Made by a program: the position numbers and the translations under genes. Below are positions 39,610 to 42,167 of a stretch of DNA of 42,167 nt, piece after piece. The notes beneath the pieces were generated by a model that saw only the letters and a list, made by a program, of their open reading frames with translations, searched no databases and was not told the DNA's origin. Position 1 is the first letter of the stretch. The number at the start of each line of letters is the position of its first letter. Origin of the DNA: Cellulomonas iranensis NBRC 101100 = JCM 18110 (GTDB taxonomy: Bacteria; Actinomycetota; Actinomycetes; Actinomycetales; Cellulomonadaceae); assembly GCF_001552375.1 (NCBI RefSeq), contig NZ_BCRB01000028.1, forward strand, positions 1 through 42,167, given 5' to 3'.

Positions 39610-39663
39610 GTCCGCACCGCCGGCCCCGGGAGCCGGGGCCGGCGGGCGGCACGTGGTGCGGAC
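39610..39663 (-). other. Compound hairpin in the padR leader
   Basis: Between the promoter and the ribosome site, a 13-bp perfect stem (39617-39629 with 39633-39645, loop GAG) is framed by a second inverted repeat (39610-39618 with 39655-39663) that competes for its outer two bases. The predicted start point near 39681 places it inside the roughly 93-nt untranslated leader. It may attenuate transcription, stabilise the mRNA, or be a terminator for something reading in. Confidence 0.55.
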
Positions 39664-39687
39664 GTCCCTCCAGAGCCCGCACGTCGC

Positions 39688-39717
39688 ACAGTAGTGCGCA
39701 GTACGCACTACTGTCCA
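39688..39717 (-). promoter_or_regulatory. padR promoter with 27-bp palindromic operator
   Basis: On the minus strand TGGACA (39712-39717) and TACTGT (39688-39693) are separated by 18 bp. The inverted repeat ACAGTAGTGCG-N5-CGCACTACTGT (39688-39714) runs from inside the -35 to the end of the -10, so repressor and polymerase must compete. Confidence 0.8.
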
Positions 39718-39822
39718 CGACACGCCACGGACTCACGCGAACGGCCGCGTCACGCCCACGCCGACGAGCCCCCCGCGGCGGCCGCCCGTGGCGCCGCCCC
39801 CCGCGCACGGGGCCCCGGCCCG

Positions 39823-39837
39823 GCGCACCCGGTGCGC
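39823..39837 (-). terminator. Weak hairpin after ppx
   Basis: GCGCAC/GTGCGC 6-bp stem, loop of 3, about 7 nt past the stop codon. Further GC-rich complementarity surrounds it. Confidence 0.4.
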
Positions 39838-39843
39838 GGGCCC

Positions 39844-40797
39844 TCAGCGCTCGGCGACGCTCCAGGCGATCCCGTCGAGGATGTCGTGCTCCGACGTCAC
39901 GACCCGCGTCAGCGCTCCCCCGGCCGCCGCGACCTCGTCGCGCACGCGCGCCACGACGTCGCGCCACACGAGCGCACCCGCGCCGATGACGTCGACGCGC
40001 CCCGGGTGCAGGTACGGCAGCGCCGCCCGCTCGTCACGAGTCCGCGCGAGCATGTCCTCGCACGCCGCGAGCACGTCGTCGACGCCCAGCACGGCGCCGT
40101 CGATGCGGTCGCGGTCGTACCGGTCCAGCCGCAGCGCGTGGGCCGTGAGCGTCGTGACCGACCCCGCGAGGCCGACGAGCGTGACCGTGCGCCCCAACGG
40201 CACGACCGCCGCGGCCGCGTCGAGCGCGGCGCGCACGTCCGCGCCCGCCGCGGCGACCTGCGCAGCGGTCGGCGGGTCGTCGTGCAGGTGCCGCTCGGTC
40301 AGCCGCACCGAGCCCACGTCCATCGACAGCGCGGCCTCGGGCGCGTCGGTGCCGAGCACGAGCTCGGTCGAGCCGCCACCGAGGTCGACCACGAGGAACG
40401 GCCCGTCGAACCGGCTCGCGAGCACACCCGTCGCTCCGCGGAACGACAGCCGCGCCTCCTCGTCGCCGGCGATCACCTCGGGGTCCACGCCGAGCGCGTC
40501 GCGCACGCCCGCGACGAACTCCTCGCGGTTGCGCGCGTCGCGCGTCGCCGACGTCGCGACGAACCGCACGGCCTCGACCCCCAGGTCCTCGCACACCGCC
40601 TGGTACCCGCGCGCCGCCGCGAGCGTCCGCGCGAGCGCCTCGGGCGCGAGCACGCCCGTGCGGTCGACGCCCTGCCCGAGCCGCACGACCTCGTTGCTGC
40701 GGTGCAGGTCGACGAGCGTCCCGGCGCCCGGGTCGACGTCCGCGACGAGCAGACGGATGGAGTTGGTCCCGCAGTCGATGGCTGCCACGCGTGTCAC
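39844..40797 (-). CDS. ppx: Ppx/GppA-family phosphatase (exopolyphosphatase)
   Basis: Hydrolyses terminal phosphates of polyphosphate or pppGpp. The 317 residues form one ASKHA-fold pair with VAAIDCGTNSIRLLVADV, the VRFVATSATRDARNREEF segment, the nucleotide motif VVDLGGGSTELVLG and a second-domain motif TLVGLAGSVTTLTA. No C-terminal HD domain is present, as in the short actinobacterial Ppx1 form. The GTG start at 40797 follows CACGAT by 6 nt (possible -10, weak). It lies 59 bp after DUF501, in the conserved ftsB/divIC-DUF501-ppx order. Confidence 0.93.
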   Translation of the reverse strand: MTRVAAIDCGTNSIRLLVADVDPGAGTLVDLHRSNEVVRLGQGVDRTGVLAPEALARTLAAARGYQAVCEDLGVEAVRFVATSATRDARNREEFVAGVRDALGVDPEVIAGDEEARLSFRGATGVLASRFDGPFLVVDLGGGSTELVLGTDAPEAALSMDVGSVRLTERHLHDDPPTAAQVAAAGADVRAALDAAAAVVPLGRTVTLVGLAGSVTTLTAHALRLDRYDRDRIDGAVLGVDDVLAACEDMLARTRDERAALPYLHPGRVDVIGAGALVWRDVVARVRDEVAAAGGALTRVVTSEHDILDGIAWSVAER

Positions 40798-40856
40798 CGG
40801 GTCATCGTGCCACCGCGCGCCCACACGCTCCGCGCGCGACCGCCCGACGGTCGCGC

Positions 40857-41432
40857 TCAGCAGGTGCAGCGGTCGGGGCGCCAGCGGTCCGCGACCATCG
40901 CGAGCGCCTCGTCGCCGATCGGGTTGACGCCCGGCCCCGCGGCCAGCGCGTGCGCCACCAGCACGTGCAGGCACTTGACGCGCTGCGGCATGCCACCGGC
41001 CGAGATCCCGGCGATCTCCGGGACGTGCGCGATCGCCTCGCGGTCCGCGAGATACGCCTCGTGCGCGCGCCGGTGCGCGGCCGCGAGCTCGTCGTCCTCC
41101 GCGAGCCGCTGCGTCATCTCCTTCATCACGCCCGTCGCCTCGACCGAGCTGACCGCGGCCACGGCCTGCGGCGACGTGAGGTAGTACGTCGTGGGGAACG
41201 GCGTGCCGTCGTCGAGCCGAGGCGCCGTGCGGACCACGAGCGGGCGGCCGCACACGCAGCGCGCGGCGACGCCCACGACGCCGCGCGGCGCACGCCCGAG
41301 CTGCTCGGTGAGCACCTCGACGTCGCGCTCGCTCACCGGGTCGGTCGCGCCGGGCGCCACGGGTCCGGGCGCGGGGAGGGCCGAGGGGCCGGGCACGTCG
41401 CGGTGCGTGGTCGGGTCGGGTCGTGCGGGCAC
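40857..41432 (-). CDS. DUF501 protein
   Basis: Conserved actinobacterial protein of unknown function. The core runs from VSERDVEVLTEQLGRAPRGV through ARCVCGRPLVVRTAPRLDDGTPFPTTYYLT, EATGVMKEMTQRL, and CLHVLVAHALAAGPGVNPIGDEAL. Cys pairs (CVCG, CLHVL and the C-terminal CTC) suggest a bound metal. The start is uncertain: GTG at 41432 is used (192 codons including the stop). GTG at 41477 adds 15 codons, and GTG at 41336 gives about the usual family length (159 residues). None has a good ribosome site. Between ppx and the divIC-like gene it is likely co-transcribed with both. Confidence 0.88.
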   Translation of the reverse strand: MPARPDPTTHRDVPGPSALPAPGPVAPGATDPVSERDVEVLTEQLGRAPRGVVGVAARCVCGRPLVVRTAPRLDDGTPFPTTYYLTSPQAVAAVSSVEATGVMKEMTQRLAEDDELAAAHRRAHEAYLADREAIAHVPEIAGISAGGMPQRVKCLHVLVAHALAAGPGVNPIGDEALAMVADRWRPDRCTC

Positions 41433-41492
41433 GGCTGTCCGTTCGTCGGTCGGTGCGGGACGTCCATCATCCCCCACGCGCCGCGCGGGCCG

Positions 41493-42167
41493 TCAGCCGG
41501 CGGGGTCCGCCGGGGCGTCGCCGGACGGCGCGTCGGCCGGTGGCGCGTCCGGCGCCGGCGCCTCGGGGGTCGCGGCGGGGTCGGCGCCGTCGACGTCGAG
41601 CCCGCCCGCGATCTCGACCGAGTCCCACACCGACGCGTACCAGGGCCGCGTCGCGCCGTCGGCCGCCGTCGGGACGGGGCCCTCGTCGGCCGCGGGCACG
41701 TCCGGCACCGTCTCGGGGTCGACGACGACGAACGCCGTCTCCCCCGGCATCACGAACGACAGCCGCTCGCGCGCCTGCGCGACCACGTACGCCTGGTCGT
41801 CCCAGCGGCGCAGCTCCGCCTCCAGGTCGGACTTCTCGGCCGCGGACGCGTCGCGCTGGCTGCGCAGCTGCTGCACCTCGGCGCGCGTCTGCAGGTACGT
41901 GCCGAGCGTCGGGTACACGAGCACGAACGCGACCAGCAGCACGAGCGAGAACACCATCGCCCGCACCGTGAACAGTCGCGGCACGGGCAGCCGCGTCGTC
42001 CCGGCGCGCGCGGTGCCGCGCGGCGGCGTGCCGGTGCGCCCCGGGCCGGAGCGGCCCGCGGCTCCCCGACCCGCGCCGGGCCGCGAGGACGACGGGGCGA
42101 CCTTGGGGACCGCGCCGGACCGCGGCGGGGGCGTACGCGTGCTCCGCGGCGCCGACGGCGCGCCCCC
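41493..42167 (-). CDS. FtsB/DivIC-type septum formation initiator (5' end outside window)
   Basis: The frame is open to the window edge, so the N-terminus is missing. The visible part has an Arg/Pro/Gly-rich cytoplasmic region of at least 60 residues, one transmembrane helix (FTVRAMVFSLVLLVAFVLVY) and a coiled coil (LQTRAEVQQLRSQRDASAAEKSDLEAELRRWDD). The septum initiator signature is AQARERLSFVMPGETAFVVVDPE. A Pro/Ala/Asp-rich tail follows. It stabilises the divisome with FtsL and FtsQ. The internal GTG at 41984 cannot be excluded as the start but would remove the typical basic N-terminus. DUF501 and ppx follow. Confidence 0.9.
   Translation of the reverse strand, partial: GGAPSAPRSTRTPPPRSGAVPKVAPSSSRPGAGRGAAGRSGPGRTGTPPRGTARAGTTRLPVPRLFTVRAMVFSLVLLVAFVLVYPTLGTYLQTRAEVQQLRSQRDASAAEKSDLEAELRRWDDQAYVVAQARERLSFVMPGETAFVVVDPETVPDVPAADEGPVPTAADGATRPWYASVWDSVEIAGGLDVDGADPAATPEAPAPDAPPADAPSGDAPADPAG

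Overview
The window reads as chromosomal DNA from a very GC-rich actinomycete. The signs are third codon positions almost always G or C, many GTG starts, a mycothiol S-conjugate amidase (mycothiol is made only by Actinomycetota), and the actinobacterial order ftsB/divIC-like - DUF501 - ppx at the right end. An alditol oxidase, a CE7 acetylxylan esterase with a LacI-type operator and the general gene content suggest Cellulomonadaceae or a neighbouring family of Micrococcales; that placement is inference. I see no phage, transposon, CRISPR array or biosynthetic gene cluster.

Left part (1-9 kb): mca is coupled to a small membrane protein (minus strand). DUF4307 and greA follow on the plus strand. 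A tightly overlapping minus-strand operon holds metB, an AI-2E-family membrane protein and ilvA. msrA and an ATP-dependent DNA ligase flank a 385-bp non-coding stretch filled with hairpins and about seven copies of a 16-22 bp word.

Middle-left (9-19.6 kb): a YhiM/DUF2776 membrane protein with five internal repeats, a divergent CPBP-like membrane protein and an alditol oxidase come first. Next is a three-gene flavin electron-transfer module: ferric-reductase-like protein, FMN-binding protein and the flavin transferase ApbE. Then come a transglutaminase-like protein, an FKBP isomerase, an alpha/beta-hydrolase with its TetR regulator behind a palindromic operator, and the CE7 esterase.

Middle-right (19.7-34.5 kb): cystathionine beta-synthase sits behind a lipoprotein gene. 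These are followed by a zinc-ribbon protein, a BI-1/YccA membrane protein, an ABC exporter pair and a large RND (HAE1) pump. The siderophore-interacting protein has an IdeR/DtxR-like box on its start codon. A second repeat cluster, a PLDc_N protein, an M23 peptidase coupled to an ArsR-type regulator, a divergent NmrA-like/HxlR pair, and a FrnE-type DsbA protein with a small coupled Cys-containing peptide complete this part.

Right part (34.5-42.2 kb): an unusual short tRNA with anticodon UAA, a type II NADH dehydrogenase, a CNNM/CorC protein, a PadR-HAAS pair behind a palindromic promoter, then ppx, DUF501 and the truncated ftsB/divIC-like gene.

A recurring theme is promoters whose -10 hexamer lies only 6-7 nt before the start codon, implying leaderless mRNAs, several with the operator built into the promoter. 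Another is 4-nt ATGA/GTGA overlaps linking partner genes. The most unusual single element is the class I-shaped UAA-anticodon tRNA.
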